64,000 nt of DNA, from the NCBI GenBank assembly GCA_944474755.1, contig OX104113.1:69523944-69587943 (forward strand). The letters are read 5' to 3'. The stretch is from Limnoperna fortunei. Lineage: Eukaryota > Mollusca > Bivalvia > Mytilida > Modiolidae. This document shows positions 54,901-57,900 of the stretch, piece by piece. Each line of letters starts with the position of its first letter. The stretch's first letter is position 1. The notes under the pieces were generated by a model. The model was not told the origin of the DNA. It saw only the letters and a program-made list of their open reading frames with translations, and did not search any database. Position numbers and translations under genes: made by a program.

Positions 54901-57900
54901 TTCTAAATATAAACTCATGGTAGCTGACTCTCAGATCAATATCTGCAAACTTTACTGACTGAAGTTACACACTTATATTAAAGTACAGTACGCCCATAGT
55001 GTATGGTCACTCAAACACTCTACACAGTGTAGAGTGTTTCACCGAAAATTTTGAGTGTAGACACTCAAAATCACCCACAGCTTATCTCTACCCCAAATTG
55101 CAAAAAATAATTGTTTATTCAATTTGTTGTTAGTCACTCTTGCATTACCAACAGCTATAGACTGGTAAATTCATGTCAATACGAAGAATTGAGAACATTT
55201 AAATATATTTTTTAAATAATTTTTGTAAATAAATCGGAACTTGCACTAGAACTGATTTTTAAGAACAACTTGATATACGGTAATTAAAGAATAAGACTAT
55301 ATACAGTCCTTAGTTCAAGTAACAACAAACGGTATACCAGTGATAATGTGTTTTGTCCTTATTATTTCATATACATCATATCAATTCGTTTTTTTTGCCA
55401 GCAATACACTAATGTTAACGTTTTCTCTAGACAAGGTGCACGTGACAAAAATAAATACACAACTGTTTAACCACGCGGTCAGCAGAAAGTAATCGAGGTC
55501 AAATATACATTTACATCTTTAATGTACCAAAACCATGAAATAAATAGAAGTTTCATTTAAAAATAGAAGTTTCATTTAAAAAACATTATCCGTATACACA
55601 TTAAAAATGTCAATTTTTTTACACCGAATTTGACCCATATTAGAGATAAAAATAGATCGATTGGTTTATGTGCCAAGTAACTGTTACCGGTATAACGATG
55701 ATTGTTGTTTTTATCGTTCTAGTTTCATTATGTTTTCACTGAAATAATATGCGAATTTAGTTTCGTTTGTCCAAAAAATTGACAATAGGCATACACTTAA
55801 AGTATTTTTCTCCCTACTCTAGACTATTTAAGGCAGTAAAGCCACGTGTAACATGTACATAAATAAACAACACCGTGTGCTTTGCATAAATTATAATTCG
55901 GGATAAAAGCTTTACATTTAACTTCAGTATTGCCGAAATTTAAAAAAAAAGTAAGTTCTGTTTGAAAAAAAATCTTATTCACGTAAAATAGTTTTGAAAA
56001 TACAATGCTGACCGAAACAGAAATCAATAAAAATAGGTTTCCAGGCATGCGCACGATTTGCATAAATTCGTGAAGTGAAAGAAGCTGAACTGTGAATTGT
56101 TCTAGCACAGCTCACTCTCCTCAGACTTCCAGGATTGCAATAAATCAAATTGTTAACGTTGTTGAAACCACTAAGGACGCTAATTATTTATAATTAATTT
56201 TTAAATATAGATAGACATATAGATAAAGACCGACAAGTTATTTCTACATGCGCAAAACAAATAGTTGAAAAGAAAAATCGTGAAGTTCGAAGATTGAACA
56301 CATTTTAATTTTGTACATTAGTAATGAGAAAAGCAAGACATTAGTTGGTTCTTTGCTTGCAATAAACAATCGATACAATATATTTTCTACACCATGAAAA
56401 TCCGAAAAACACAGTGTCACACCGTGTTACACCCGAAAGTCGGTACATCAAGGGGATTAATTTTAAGGTGGTGGTAGATAACAACACTCTGAAACATTGT
56501 GATTCTCCGAGAAAATTTCGGTGATACGCTCTGGGCGTACTGTATCTGATAAAATCTGCTTTTTAAACCATACCTTTAACTCATTGCAAACAGCTTGCTC
56601 ATCAATATAGGCTTTCTTCAAAACAGGGATTTGTGCTTTTAGCTGTAAAGACATAATTTTTAAATATGTTATAACCAGAAATGCACAATACAATAGTTTT
56701 CTATTCCTAAATTCACTGTAAATATAATATAAAACTAATAACAGGGCTTGACAATAACATTTGCCTCATTATCCAGTACCTGTCTAAATTGTATCCAGAC
56801 AAGCAGGGCTCACGCTGGGTCAAAATTATAGGGAGAAGTCACTTCTCTTTTGGGTGGCTGACAGGGAGAAGTGAGGATAGAACAGGGAGAAGTGGGTGGA
56901 AAACAGGGAGAAGTTGCAGTATATGTTGCGAAAGCGTCCTGTTTTCCTTCTTTTTTTTTCATTTAGTGTTGGCATTTGCATTTTTATTATGTTTTTTTTA
57001 GCAGTTTAATTTATTGAGGATAAAGTATCAAAGATTTGATTAACTATTCAGTATACTTATTTCACACATTTTCAAAAATACATGTATTAAACATAACAAT
57101 AAAAAAAGAATCAACTGTCACAAAACTGTTCATTAAAATAAATGTTTCTTTGTCATTGATACACAATTTGATTGATTTATAATGAAGTACTATTAGAACT
57201 AGAAGAAGAAAATAATATATTATTTAAAATTGTAAAATTCACTATTAAAAGTATTTAAACATATTTAACTTAAATTTGTTTTAAGTAACTGCCAAAATAC
57301 TATTTTTACTACGTGTCTATCATTGCATAACTCATTTCACCACTATCAGCGTAGTATATTTGCAATCTCCGGCACCAAATTCATATCCGGTCCGGAAATT
57401 TTCACAAATTCTTGTGCTCTGAACTGGTTTTCGGTTATATTGTAAACCTACGCTTTATATTCCAAATAAAAGTGAAAAGGGTACCAGTTCAACTTTGGCG
57501 CGTAAACATAATAAACATGACGCGCAGGGGTCACCACACTCTAAAAAAGTAGGGAGAAGTGACTTCTCCCTGGCAGCCAAACAGGGAGAAGTCAGGCCCT
57601 GATAGGGAGACTTCAGGAGACAATAGGGAGAAGTCAGGGGGACCGTACAACTAATAAATTTCGCGGTAGTTAACATATATTTTTCATTATTTACAGCAAT
57701 TTCCAGGATTATTTCTCTTGTGTTTTAAAACCATAACACACATAAATTCAGTTTTTTTTTCTTTCTTTTTCATTATTATTCATGGTATGCACTATCAAAC
57801 AGTACATAACCTTTATCATTAATCAATGAAAAAACACCAGATATAGGGACCATTTTTCTATCGACTTCAGTACTTGTAGCCATAAAAGGTATTGTTTAAG